From Bryobacterales bacterium (GTDB taxonomy: Bacteria; Acidobacteriota; Terriglobia; Bryobacterales; Bryobacteraceae), in contig JAOAPR010000225.1 in NCBI GenBank assembly GCA_025463005.1, positions 1 through 52,628 on the forward strand: a stretch of 52,628 bases of DNA, given 5' to 3'. Shown here in pieces: positions 7,835 through 17,024 of this stretch (the stretch's first letter is position 1; each line of letters begins with the position of its first letter). The position numbers and the translations under genes were made by a program. The notes under the pieces were generated by a model. The model ran no database searches, had not been told where the DNA came from, and saw only the letters and a list, made by a program, of their open reading frames with translations.

Positions 7835-9190
7835 GTGAACACGAGACTGTTAGGATGGCTTCTCGCCGCTCCCGCGTTTCTGGCAGGGCCGGTAGAGGCG
7901 CAAGTGACGAATCCGGCGGCCCCGGCGCAGGTCTCCTCGGCGCCGCTCACCTTGACGCTGAAAGACGCCCTGGCCCGGGCGGAAACGAATGTTCCACAAG
8001 TGCTTGCGGCTCTGAGCGATGCGGCCGTGGCCCGGGAGGACCTGGTGCAAGCGCGCGCGGGAATTCGCCCGCAGGTCAGTTTCCGGTCGGATTATCTGGG
8101 TACGCAGGGCAATGGAGTCTTTCCCAGCGGTCGCTTCGTCACGAACGATGGTGTACACGTGTACCGCGATTGGGCCGTCCTTCATCAGGACTTCACCGCC
8201 GCCTTTACCCGGACAGGTCCCGAACGTGCGGCCGCGGCGGAAGCCCTTGCACGCGCCAAGGCGGATGTCGCTCGGCGAGGGCTGGTGGTCACTGTGACGA
8301 GAGCGTACTACGGGCTCTTGGCCGCTCAGCGGAAATACGCCACGGCTCAGCAGGCGCTCGATCAGGCGAAGAGGTACTTCGATATAAGCCAGAGTCTCGA
8401 GCGTGGCGGTGAAGTCGCGCACAGCGACGTGGTTCGAGCGGAACTACAGTACACGGCGCAGGAACAAGCCTTTCGGGAAGCGAAGCTCGCCATGGACACG
8501 GCCAGGCTGGATCTGGCGGTGCTGCTGTTCCGAGATTTCGATCAAAACTTCACCGTAGTAGACGATCTGGCTCAGTCCGCTGCGCTGCCTGAATACGCCG
8601 AGATTCAGAAGATGGCGGCACGCGAAAACCCGGACCTTCGAGCGGCAACCAGCGCGCTACTTGTCGCAAAGCTGGATACTAAGATCGCTCGCCAGGCGTA
8701 CCTTCCATCGCTGACCGCTGATATGGTCTACGGCATCGAAGCGAATGCGTTCGCTCTGCACAGCACTGTCGCGGCCGCGCCCGAGAAAGGACCTCAGCCC
8801 AATCTTGGATACTTCCTGACCGTTTCGCTGAACGTGCCCCTGTGGGATTGGGGATCGAGAAGCAGCCGGGTGCGCGCGGCTGAAGTTCGCCGAGAGCAGG
8901 CGAATGTCGAATTAAGCGTCGCCCAACGAACGATCCTGAGAAACCTGCAAGGGTTCTACCAGGAAGCGCAAACCGCCAGGGAGCAGTTAGCTTCGCTGCA
9001 GCGGTCGGTGGATCTCTCGGCAGAGAACCTGCGGCTGAACGGCTTGCGATATCAGGCCGGAGAGGCTACCATTCTGGAACTCGTCGACGCTCAAACGGCT
9101 GTGACGCAAGCTCGCAACGCCTACGAAGACGGATTGGTACGATACCGTCTGGCTCTGGCGAATGTGCAGACGTTGACCGGGATTTTTTAG
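7835..9190 (+). CDS. TolC-family outer membrane efflux protein
   Basis: This 451-residue protein has a signal peptide (MNTRLLGWLLAAPAFLAGPVEA) followed by two outer-membrane-factor repeats of long amphipathic helices, as in TolC/OprM. The start is GTG at 7835, with AAAGG at a suitable distance; a TTG 21 bases upstream is less likely. The C-terminal half shows the family pattern NLRLNGLRYQAGEATILELVDAQTAV. It is the first gene of the operon with the adaptor (33-base gap) and the RND pump, and would form the outer-membrane exit duct. Confidence 0.93.
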   Translation: MNTRLLGWLLAAPAFLAGPVEAQVTNPAAPAQVSSAPLTLTLKDALARAETNVPQVLAALSDAAVAREDLVQARAGIRPQVSFRSDYLGTQGNGVFPSGRFVTNDGVHVYRDWAVLHQDFTAAFTRTGPERAAAAEALARAKADVARRGLVVTVTRAYYGLLAAQRKYATAQQALDQAKRYFDISQSLERGGEVAHSDVVRAELQYTAQEQAFREAKLAMDTARLDLAVLLFRDFDQNFTVVDDLAQSAALPEYAEIQKMAARENPDLRAATSALLVAKLDTKIARQAYLPSLTADMVYGIEANAFALHSTVAAAPEKGPQPNLGYFLTVSLNVPLWDWGSRSSRVRAAEVRREQANVELSVAQRTILRNLQGFYQEAQTAREQLASLQRSVDLSAENLRLNGLRYQAGEATILELVDAQTAVTQARNAYEDGLVRYRLALANVQTLTGIF

Positions 9191-9222
9191 CCACCCACGC
9201 ATGCTCAGGAAAAAATACGAAT

Positions 9223-10566
9223 ATGTCTGACCAAGGCAGCTTGAAGAAGCATCACGCCATTTTGGGCGGATGCGTCGCGCTTGCCGCGATGTTGGGCGGA
9301 TGCGGCAAGGGGACTCCGCCCGCGGCCGAAGCGGCGCCGGCAATTCATGTGATGATCGAGACCGCCGTCCGTGGCGCTATCGACCATGTGGTGTCGGCGG
9401 ATGCAGTCCTTTATCCGGTGAATCAATCCGGCGTGACACCCAAAATAAGCGCACCGGTCAGGCGCGTCCTGGTGAATCGCGGCGATCATGTGCGAGCGGG
9501 GCAATTGCTGGCGGAGCTGGAGAGCACCGACCTCGCCGCCGCGGCGGAAGAAGCGAAGCAGCTGTACGAACAAGCCCAGGCGCAATATCAAACCACTACC
9601 GGCGCTACGGTCCCTGAAGATCGGACGAAGGCGGAAACGGATGTGCAGACTGCGCAGCAGGCCGCGGATGCCGCCAAGAAACTTTATGACAACCGCGTTG
9701 GCTTAGTGCGTGAAGGAGCACTGGCGCAAAAGCTGGCGGACGATGCGAAGGTCGCGATGGTTCAGGCGCAGAGCCAGATGGAGACTGCACAGCGTCATCT
9801 TCAAGCGCTCAGCCAGGTCAGCCAGCGCGAAGCCGTGCGAGGCTCAGGGGCTCAAATGAACGCTGCCAAGGCGCGTTATGAGAACGCCGTAGCGCAGCTT
9901 TCCTACGGTCGAGTGACCAGCCCCATCGCGGGGGTGATCGCGGAACGGCTGGTCTATCCGGGAGAAATGGCGAGCAGCACCGCTCCTTTGGTTTCGATTG
10001 TCGATATCTCGCAAGTGGTCGCGCGGGCTAATGTTCCAGTGAAAGAGGCCTCCTCCATCACTGTTGGCCGGCCGGCTCGAATCACGGGACCGAACGGAGA
10101 TGTCGCCGGTAAGGTTTCGGTCGTCAGTCCGACAACTACGGCGAACTCGACCACCGTGGAAGTATGGGTACAAACGCCCAATCCCGGTGAAAAACTGAAA
10201 CCGGGAGATACGGTGCGGCTGGCCATCATCGCGGAGACAATTCAGAACACTGTGATCGTGCCGGCATCGGCTCTGCTCAATTCGGATACAGGCGGGCAGA
10301 AGGTGATGGTGATCGGCAGCGACCTGGTCGCGCACGAGCGAATGGTCACGGTGGGAGTGCGTCAGGGCGAGCGCGTGCAAATCCTCAGCGGAGTGCAGGA
10401 AGGCGATCAGGTGGTGACTTCGGGAGGCCTGGGATTAGAAGACAAGGCCAAAGTCGTGATCGATCAACCCAAGCCCGAGGAAGAGGAAGACCAGGGCGCC
10501 GACGATAGCGCGGATGACAGCAAGGGCAAAGACGCCCAGGGCAAGGACGCCAAGGGTAAGCAATGA
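9223..10566 (+). CDS. RND efflux periplasmic adaptor lipoprotein (HlyD/MFP family)
   Basis: This 447-residue protein has a lipoprotein signal (lipobox LGGC, Cys at about residue 27). A lipoyl-like half (KISAPVRRVLVNRGDHVRAGQLLAELES) comes next, then a long Ala/Gln-rich coiled-coil hairpin (about 105-210) and the second lipoyl half (VTSPIAGVIAERLVYPGEM). Beta-barrel and membrane-proximal domains complete the core. The last 40 residues are an unusual highly charged tail of Asp, Glu and Lys with repeated KGKDAQGKD-like units. AGGA lies near the ATG. Its last four bases (ATGA) overlap the start of the pump gene, so the pair is translationally coupled. Confidence 0.93.
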   Translation: MSDQGSLKKHHAILGGCVALAAMLGGCGKGTPPAAEAAPAIHVMIETAVRGAIDHVVSADAVLYPVNQSGVTPKISAPVRRVLVNRGDHVRAGQLLAELESTDLAAAAEEAKQLYEQAQAQYQTTTGATVPEDRTKAETDVQTAQQAADAAKKLYDNRVGLVREGALAQKLADDAKVAMVQAQSQMETAQRHLQALSQVSQREAVRGSGAQMNAAKARYENAVAQLSYGRVTSPIAGVIAERLVYPGEMASSTAPLVSIVDISQVVARANVPVKEASSITVGRPARITGPNGDVAGKVSVVSPTTTANSTTVEVWVQTPNPGEKLKPGDTVRLAIIAETIQNTVIVPASALLNSDTGGQKVMVIGSDLVAHERMVTVGVRQGERVQILSGVQEGDQVVTSGGLGLEDKAKVVIDQPKPEEEEDQGADDSADDSKGKDAQGKDAKGKQ

Positions 10567-13500
10567 GCGAGCCCAACACGCCTAATACCGCGGGGAACGC
10601 GGTCGACGAGCATTGGACTGCGCGGTTTTCCCGTCCGATTATCTTTGTGATCATCACGCTGATCGCAGTCGGAGCGTATTTAGCGTTCGCGATTCCGGTA
10701 GCTGTGTTCCCCACCACGGATTTCCCGCGAATTGTGGTCGGAATCGATAACGGAGTCGCGCCCATCAACCAGATGCAGGTGATGGTCACGAGCCGTATTG
10801 AGGAAGCGATGAACACGGTTCCCGGCCTGGAACGAGTTCTCTCGACAACCAGCCGCGGCTCGGGAGAAGTCAACCTCTTTTTCAACTGGAACGTGGACAT
10901 GTTCCAGACGCTGGAATACGTGAATGCGGCGCTTGCGCGGGTGCAACCGTCCCTTCCGCCGACTGCCAAGCTCACGGCGAATCGGCTGACGTTCGCCGCA
11001 TTTCCGATCCTGGCGTACAGCCTGACTTCGGACACCATGCCTCAAACGCAACTCTGGGAACTGGCGAACTATTCGATCAAGCCGCGGCTCAATCGAGTGA
11101 ATGGCGTGTCGATGGTAGTGATCCAAGGCGGCAACGTTCCGGAGTTCCAGATTGAGCCGGATCCTGCAAAATTGCAGGAGGCGCAGGTAACGGTTCCCGG
11201 CATTCTGGACGCGGTAGCGAAAAGTAACATGATCGACTCTCCGGGGCTGATCCAGAATAACCACGAGCTTTCTTTGACGCTGGTAAGCGGCCAGGCAAAG
11301 AACCCGGCCGAGATCGCGAACATCGTTGTTCGTACCACGCCCGGCGGGACTCCCGTGAGAATCGGCGATGTGGCGACGGTGCGGCCGTCCGTAATGCCTG
11401 TGTACACCATCGTTACGGCGAACGGTAAGCCGGCCGTGCTGCTGAATATTTTCCGGCAGCCCGACAGCAATACCGTCGCCGTGGCGGACGCGGCGAACCT
11501 CGAATTAGATCAGATCCGCCAGATGCTGCCGCCGGGAGTAAAAGTGCAGACGTTCTACGACCAGTCCACGCTGGTGCGGGATTCCATCAGCAGCGTGCGC
11601 GACGCGATCCTTATCGGACTGGTGCTGGCGGCAGTGATTCTGGTTTTGTTCCTGCGCGACTGGGGCAGTTCATTGGTCGCGGCGCTGGTGATTCCAGCCA
11701 CCATCGCGATTACCTTGATCGCGCTGAGGGCGATGGGCGAAAGCTTCAACCTGATGACCCTGGGCGGCCTGGCCGCGGCGGTCGGCCTGGTGATCGACGA
11801 CGCCATCGTAGTGGTTGAAAATATCGTTCTGCATCGGGACTCGGGCCAAAACCGGGCCGAAGCGATCCGCAGCGCTCTGCGCGAGATTCGCGTGCCGCTG
11901 GTGGGTTCGACGATTACGCCGATCGTGGTGTTTCTGCCGCTGATTTCGATCACAGGAGTAACGGGAACGTTTTTTCGCGCTCTCGCCATTACGGTTGGGA
12001 CTGCGCTGCTCACGTCTCTGGTTCTCGCACTGACATGGACGCCCACTCTCAGCCACTATCTCCTGAGGGGGCGCGCTTCGGGCGCGGCCAAGGAATCGGC
12101 GGATCTACACGGTCATGTCTCCAGCAGGGGCTTTATGGGGCGGGTGACGCGAAGTTACGACCACACACTGCGATTCGTCCTGGCCTACCCGCTGATTTTC
12201 ACCCTGGCTTGCGCCGGGCTCATCGTCGCGTCCTACTTCTGTTACCAGGCGCTCGGCCGCGACCTTTTGCCGGCGATGGATGAAGGCGGATTTATTCTGG
12301 ACTATCTCATGCCGGCCGGATCGTCTTTGGAGGACACCAATCAGGTCCTGCTGGGGGTGGAGAAAGTTCTTACGTCCACGCCCGAGGTCGAGAGTACGTC
12401 GCGGCGGACGGGGCTCCAGTTGGGATTGGCCGCCGTTACGGAAGCAAATTCCGGCGACTTTGCGGTCAGGTTGAAACGCCAGCGTGACCGCGGAGTTGAC
12501 GAAGTTATCTCCGATATTCGTGGGAAAGTGAACGAGCAATACCCGCAACTGGATGTGGAATTCATCCAGATTCTGCAGGACATGATCGGCGACCTGACCA
12601 GTTCCCCCGAGCCGATCGAGATCAAGCTGTTTTCGTCCGATCCCAAACTGCTGGAGGAATGGGGTCCCAAGGTGGCTGATCGAATCAAGAAGATCAGTTC
12701 TGTAGTGGACGTGAAGAATGGCATTGAAAACACGGTCAGCGGGTCGGCGATCGTGATGAATGTCGATCCGGTAGCTGCGGCCCGGGTTGGGTTTACCCCG
12801 CAAGAAATCGAGCTGGATGCGAGCGCGATTCTGCAGGGCGAGCCCGCGACTACGCCGGTGGTGGTGAACGACCGAGCGTATACGATCCGGATTCGGTTCC
12901 CGCAGGACACGCGGCTTACTCTGGAACAAATCCGAAATACCATCATCACCAGCAGCTCTACCGGGAAGACAGCGACGCTCGGCTCAGTTGCGGATTTTCA
13001 AAACGAAGCAGGACAGACGGAGATCATCCGCGAAAATCTGCAGCGGCGTATCGCGGTTACGGGGCGGTTTGAGGGCGTCAGCCTCGGCGAGGGGATGAAA
13101 TCGGTGCAGCAGGCGGTGGCGGATTTGAAGCTGCCCTCTTCGATTCGCGTCGAATACGGCGGCACCTACCAGGAGCAGCAGAAGTCGTTTCGCGATTTGC
13201 TGGTTGTGCTGGTCCTGGCGGTTGTCCTAGTGTTCACGGTGCTACTGTTCGAGTTTCGCACTTTCGCGGCGCCTATCGCCATCATCGCTTCGGCGTTGCT
13301 CTCGACATCAGGCGTATTCCTCGCGTTACTGGTGACGCGCACGTCGTTCAACATCTCCTCGTTCATGGGCTTGATCATGGTGATCGGAATCGTGGCGAAA
13401 AACGGTATCCTGCTGCTGGATGCGGACCAACGTTTCAGGGCCGAAGGATCTTCGGTTCGCGATGCGATGATCCAAGCCGGGGAGCGACGGCTGCGGCCGA

Positions 13501-13691
13501 TTCTCATGACCGCGCTGGCAACCATTGCCGGCATGATCCCCTTGTCGCTAGCGCTGGGCGCGGGCTCCCAGATGCTCCAGCCGTTGGCGATCGCGGTAAT
13601 TGGGGGATTGCTCGCTTCGATGGTGTTGTCGTTAATCGTGACTCCGGCGGTTCACTATTACTTGAGCGGCGGTAAAGAAAAGACGGCTTGA
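10563..13691 (+). CDS. RND efflux pump, AcrB/HAE1-type inner-membrane transporter
   Basis: This 1042-residue protein is of normal length for an RND pump. It has a first membrane helix at about 22-45, a large periplasmic loop, a cluster of helices (about 345-545), a second large loop and a final cluster (about 875-1035). The proton-relay pair is visible in VGLVIDDAIVVVEN (Asp-Asp, as in AcrB D407/D408), and the matching lysine is in GIVAKNGILLLD. This Asp-Asp pattern places it in the multidrug/hydrophobic class and not with the metal pumps (compare the CzcA-type gene at 43107-46202). It forms a tripartite system with the two upstream genes. The substrate is not predictable from sequence. Confidence 0.93.
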   Translation: MSEPNTPNTAGNAVDEHWTARFSRPIIFVIITLIAVGAYLAFAIPVAVFPTTDFPRIVVGIDNGVAPINQMQVMVTSRIEEAMNTVPGLERVLSTTSRGSGEVNLFFNWNVDMFQTLEYVNAALARVQPSLPPTAKLTANRLTFAAFPILAYSLTSDTMPQTQLWELANYSIKPRLNRVNGVSMVVIQGGNVPEFQIEPDPAKLQEAQVTVPGILDAVAKSNMIDSPGLIQNNHELSLTLVSGQAKNPAEIANIVVRTTPGGTPVRIGDVATVRPSVMPVYTIVTANGKPAVLLNIFRQPDSNTVAVADAANLELDQIRQMLPPGVKVQTFYDQSTLVRDSISSVRDAILIGLVLAAVILVLFLRDWGSSLVAALVIPATIAITLIALRAMGESFNLMTLGGLAAAVGLVIDDAIVVVENIVLHRDSGQNRAEAIRSALREIRVPLVGSTITPIVVFLPLISITGVTGTFFRALAITVGTALLTSLVLALTWTPTLSHYLLRGRASGAAKESADLHGHVSSRGFMGRVTRSYDHTLRFVLAYPLIFTLACAGLIVASYFCYQALGRDLLPAMDEGGFILDYLMPAGSSLEDTNQVLLGVEKVLTSTPEVESTSRRTGLQLGLAAVTEANSGDFAVRLKRQRDRGVDEVISDIRGKVNEQYPQLDVEFIQILQDMIGDLTSSPEPIEIKLFSSDPKLLEEWGPKVADRIKKISSVVDVKNGIENTVSGSAIVMNVDPVAAARVGFTPQEIELDASAILQGEPATTPVVVNDRAYTIRIRFPQDTRLTLEQIRNTIITSSSTGKTATLGSVADFQNEAGQTEIIRENLQRRIAVTGRFEGVSLGEGMKSVQQAVADLKLPSSIRVEYGGTYQEQQKSFRDLLVVLVLAVVLVFTVLLFEFRTFAAPIAIIASALLSTSGVFLALLVTRTSFNISSFMGLIMVIGIVAKNGILLLDADQRFRAEGSSVRDAMIQAGERRLRPILMTALATIAGMIPLSLALGAGSQMLQPLAIAVIGGLLASMVLSLIVTPAVHYYLSGGKEKTA

Positions 13692-14067
13692 ATCATCGCC
13701 GCAGGTGCGGGGCGCGCGGGCACAGGCGTCCGGATCGGCGTTTGCATTCGGAATGCGGGTGCTGGCGCCCCTGTTCTCCCCGTCAATACAAAGATTCCCC
13801 GAGTGCCTGGGGCGTTTCCTCCACAGCAGCCAGTGGACCAATGCACGGCGAACAGCAGGCCATGAGTTTCGCGATCTATCTTATAGAAGTTGCGGGCCCA
13901 GGCTTCTGGTTTTGCCTGAGAAGCCGGCGCTGAGCGACCGAAGACCTGTCGCTGTTTCGACTGGTCAGGTTCGATGAGTCGACGGGAAATCGGTTTGTGC
14001 GGAGTACTGGTAGGACTAGAAAGGGCGCGCGGGTGGAATCGAAATTGTTGTGAATGAGTTGGATCGC
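13692..14067. other. Gene-free stretch downstream of the RND operon
   Basis: No frame in these 376 bases has a recognisable product, ribosome-binding site or family motif. A seven-base inverted repeat (GGCTTCT at 13901-13907, AGAAGCC at 13919-13925) has no T-run, so its role as a terminator is weak. The stretch ends at the broken rpsD copy and may be decayed sequence of the same origin. Confidence 0.5.
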
Positions 14068-14369
14068 ATGGCCAGGTATACCGGACCAAAATTCAAACTT
14101 TCGCGCCGAGAAGGCGTCAACATTACGGGCTGAAGGTGAACGATAAACGGGTGAACGTTCTGTCCTATCTGGTACGTACGAACGACAAGATTGAGCTCCA
14201 GCCCTCGGCAGCCGCCATGGCGGCGGTGCAGTCTGAAATGGCAGCCCGCGGGTCGGTTGCCGAGTGGCTGGAAAGGGACTGGACTACAGCGAGGGTTACC
14301 CGAGTGCCTCGGCGGGGGGATGTTGAGCCGGATATCCGGGAGGATCTGGTAGTGGAGTTTTACTCGGCG
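14068..14369 (+). pseudogene. rpsD: Broken copy of ribosomal protein S4
   Basis: The first frame gives MARYTGPKFKLSRREGVNIT, the standard start of ribosomal protein S4, and then stops (TGA at 14131-14133). From 14127 the next frame reads GLKVNDKRVNVLSYLVRTND, the S4 RNA-binding domain, and continues through VAEWLERDW and RVTRVPRRGDVEPDI to VVEFYSA, the usual S4 C-terminal end. About 90-95 central residues are missing and the two halves are in different frames, so a deletion plus frameshift has destroyed the gene. S4 is essential, so an intact copy must lie elsewhere in the genome. Confidence 0.85.
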
Positions 14370-14437
14370 CTGATGACACACGACGGAATTCGCCTACGGA
14401 ACTCGAGGTGCTGGGCGAAAAGGGGATGCCTACAGAC

Positions 14438-15613
14438 ATGCAGAACGGCGCCACATCGCGCCGGCTATTCGAACCCATCAAGCTTGGCCGCTTCGAGCTA
14501 CCGCACCGCATCACGATGGCGCCGTTGACGCGCTCGCGTGCCCGCCAGCCCGGCAACGTGCCCTCACCAATGAACGCCTGCTACTACCAGCAGCGCGCGT
14601 CAGCCGCGCTGATTGTCGCGGAAGCGACGCAGGTGTCGATGCAAGGACAGGGCTATGCCTGGACGCCGGGCATTCACAGCCGCGACCAGATCGAGGGCTG
14701 GCGTCTAGTTACGGAAGCGGTCCATAATGCAGGCGGCCAGATTTTTCTGCAGCTATGGCACGTAGGACGGATTTCGCATCCAAAGCTCCAGCCGGACGGC
14801 ATGTTCCCCGTGGCGCCATCGGCCATCAAGCCCGCGGGGCAAGCGTTTATCGAGAACGAAACCGGCGAAGGCGAGATGGTTCCGTTTGTCACTCCGCGCG
14901 CTCTGGAGACCGAAGAGGTGCCACTCGTCGTCAGCCAATACGTGCGGGGCGCCATCAATGCGCTCGAAGCAGGTTTTGAAGGAGTCGAGATTCACGGCGC
15001 CAACGGCTATCTCATCGACCAGTTCATCAGCTCCAAAACCAATCACCGCACGGATCGGTATGGCTGGCCGGTTGAGAATCGGGCACGCTTTTTGACCGAA
15101 GTGCTGGAGGGTGTTCTTGAAGTTTGGGGACCCGATCGTGTCGGCGTGCGGCTGTCCCCGCTCGGCTCCTTCAACGACATCAGCGACGATCAGCCGGAAA
15201 CAACGTTCGGCCACATTGCCGAGATTCTGAGCGGCTATCAGCTCGCTTACTTACACCTCGTTAACCCGGCGATCCCCGCGGTGGAGAGCAAGAAAGATCC
15301 CGAGCCGCCTGCAAGCCGCATGCTCGACCTAATGCGCGAGAAGTACCGGGGCACGCTGATGATCGCCGGCGGCTTCGACCAGGACACGGCCGAAGACTGG
15401 CTGGCCAAGGGGAGGGCTGACGTGATCGCCTTCGGACGCAAATTCCTGGCGAATCCGGATCTGCCGGAACGCTTCCGGGTCTATGCGCATCTCAACCGCG
15501 ACGATCCATCGACCTATTACGGCGGCGGCGAAAAAGGATACATTGACTACCTGACGCTGGCGCAAGAACGAGGCGAGAAGCCAAAGCCTGCCTTCGACGA
15601 GAGGTGGCGATGA
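14438..15613 (+). CDS. Old yellow enzyme family NADH:flavin oxidoreductase
   Basis: This 391-residue protein is an FMN-dependent TIM-barrel ene-reductase (NemA/OYE/xenobiotic reductase type). Visible motifs are LFEPIKLGRFELPHRITMAPLTR at the first strand and QLWHVGRISHP. The substrate-binding pair H-x2-N is in GVEIHGANGYLIDQFI, and GGFD and FGRKFLANPDLP form the FMN phosphate-binding end. Such enzymes reduce activated C=C bonds or nitro compounds. The start is placed at ATG 14438 from the family N-terminus; an ATG at 14426 and a GTG at 14408 are also in frame. The stop overlaps the start of the ABM gene, so the two form an operon. Confidence 0.92.
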   Translation: MQNGATSRRLFEPIKLGRFELPHRITMAPLTRSRARQPGNVPSPMNACYYQQRASAALIVAEATQVSMQGQGYAWTPGIHSRDQIEGWRLVTEAVHNAGGQIFLQLWHVGRISHPKLQPDGMFPVAPSAIKPAGQAFIENETGEGEMVPFVTPRALETEEVPLVVSQYVRGAINALEAGFEGVEIHGANGYLIDQFISSKTNHRTDRYGWPVENRARFLTEVLEGVLEVWGPDRVGVRLSPLGSFNDISDDQPETTFGHIAEILSGYQLAYLHLVNPAIPAVESKKDPEPPASRMLDLMREKYRGTLMIAGGFDQDTAEDWLAKGRADVIAFGRKFLANPDLPERFRVYAHLNRDDPSTYYGGGEKGYIDYLTLAQERGEKPKPAFDERWR

Positions 15614-16185
15614 GTATGGTCACAGTGGCGTTGTACGTTGAGTTGGAAGCAAAGCCAGGCAAGGAACCGGAAGTGGAAACATTTCTGCGGGATGCCTTGC
15701 CGATGGTTCAACAGGAACCCGCGACTACAGCCTGGTTCGCGATCCGCATGGGTCCATCGACATTCGGCATCTTCGATGCTTTTCCAGACGAAGCAGGCCG
15801 GCAAACGCATCTCTCCGGCAGGGTTGCCGAAGCGCTTATGGCGAGGGCTTCGGAGCTATTTGCGCAGCCGCCCAAGATCCAGAAGATTGATGCTCTGGCA
15901 GCGAAACTTCCGTCGCAAGCCGCATCGCGCAATCCGACGCGGCCGGCCAGAACTGGAAATAGCCAGGAAGAGCGGATCCCGATGCAGGTCGGCTCCGAGC
16001 TTCGAATCAAGAACACGGGCGAGATTGTCATCGACAATCCCGAGGTGGAGCTGGCCGTGGAACCGAGGGCGGCAGACGCGACCCTCGCGTACAGGTTCAA
16101 TCGAGACGCGAACGAGCACGTCCTGCGGTTGTTGGAACCGGTCGCTGACCACCAACATATGCGCGTCCATCGCCGCGACGACTAG
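15610..16185 (+). CDS. ABM-domain (YgiN-like) monooxygenase with extra C-terminal region
   Basis: Residues about 1-95 of this 191-residue protein form an antibiotic-biosynthesis-monooxygenase (YgiN-like) ferredoxin fold: MVTVALYVELEAKPGKEPEVETFL, then ATTAWFAIRMGPSTFGIFDAFPDEAGRQTHL. A basic linker (about 96-120) leads to a C-terminal stretch of about 70 residues that is not part of the usual domain and was not recognised. The ATG at 15610 overlaps the stop codon of the old yellow enzyme gene (ATGA), with GAGAGG upstream. Co-translation with an ene-reductase suggests joint work on quinones or electrophiles, which is inference. Confidence 0.85.
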   Translation: MSMVTVALYVELEAKPGKEPEVETFLRDALPMVQQEPATTAWFAIRMGPSTFGIFDAFPDEAGRQTHLSGRVAEALMARASELFAQPPKIQKIDALAAKLPSQAASRNPTRPARTGNSQEERIPMQVGSELRIKNTGEIVIDNPEVELAVEPRAADATLAYRFNRDANEHVLRLLEPVADHQHMRVHRRDD

Positions 16186-16191
16186 AAACGG

Positions 16192-16998
16192 TTATTCCGT
16201 ATGTTGCTTGCCAACGGCATTCTTAAAGACTGCCGGAGTTGCGAGCTGGGTCCGCCAGACAGGCCCACCGTCAAACAGGGGGCCTTCCAATTGAATGAAT
16301 CCCGGAGCTCCGCCGTCCACAATCCACACGTGGGTATCGGCAGGTTGCTTTCCGATGATGGGCGCCACGATCCCCGCAATGCCTCCGATTTTCACTTTCA
16401 CCACGTAATGGGTAGCATTCTTTTCCAACTTACCAACCGAGATAGGATCCTCAGCCTGGGGGCTGATTTGGAGCGTAACAACTCGCGGCTTCGGCGTGGC
16501 CACGACCATTGAGACGCTAGTTTGAGGCACACTCGGCTGGATATCCTTGATGATCGTGAGCATCAGACCGTTTGCCAGATCTGGTTTCAAATCAAGCTTC
16601 TCGGTCGTGACCCTTTCGGCTCCATCCTTGTCTTTGTACCGAACGGTGACTTCGCCCGTCGAAGCGTCGACAAAAGTATCTGTCTGTTGTGGAAACGAAG
16701 GACCCTTCTGGATGAGGTGATCGGTCAGGACCCGGAATGTGCCCTGCTGGGAAAAGTTCACCGTGTCGTCATAGAGAGAGCCATCTCTGAAGCGATAGGT
16801 TAAATGAGACGTTACACGATCGCCGCGGGCGACCTGAGTCATCTCGCCGTCGGCAATGGTCTTGCCGTCCAGGGTCTGGAGGGTAAGAAACCCATGCGTC
16901 AAACCCTCGGTGTAGCGCACAACCACTGGTTCGGCGAGCGTAATTTTTGACCACAGCAGACAGGCGGCGGCGAGAACGACTAGTCCAGCTAACTTCAT
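16192..16998 (-). CDS. Exported protein of unknown function
   Basis: This 268-residue protein has a signal peptide (MKLAGLVVLAAACLLWSKITLAEP). The mature part is beta-rich, with segments such as TLDGKTIADGEMTQVARGDRVTSHLTYRF, RYKDKDGAERVTTEKLDLKPDLANG, and a C-terminal GGPVWRTQLATPAVF. It faintly resembles DUF3108-like outer-envelope proteins, but the match is too weak to name. The ATG at 16998 is chosen because it begins the signal peptide; an upstream start would lie inside the preceding dehydrogenase gene. It follows the alcohol dehydrogenase by 26 bases on the same strand and may be co-transcribed with it. Confidence 0.7.
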   Translation of the reverse strand: MKLAGLVVLAAACLLWSKITLAEPVVVRYTEGLTHGFLTLQTLDGKTIADGEMTQVARGDRVTSHLTYRFRDGSLYDDTVNFSQQGTFRVLTDHLIQKGPSFPQQTDTFVDASTGEVTVRYKDKDGAERVTTEKLDLKPDLANGLMLTIIKDIQPSVPQTSVSMVVATPKPRVVTLQISPQAEDPISVGKLEKNATHYVVKVKIGGIAGIVAPIIGKQPADTHVWIVDGGAPGFIQLEGPLFDGGPVWRTQLATPAVFKNAVGKQHTE

Positions 16999-17024
16999 AC
17001 GACAGCGGAACTCCGTTCGGCTAC

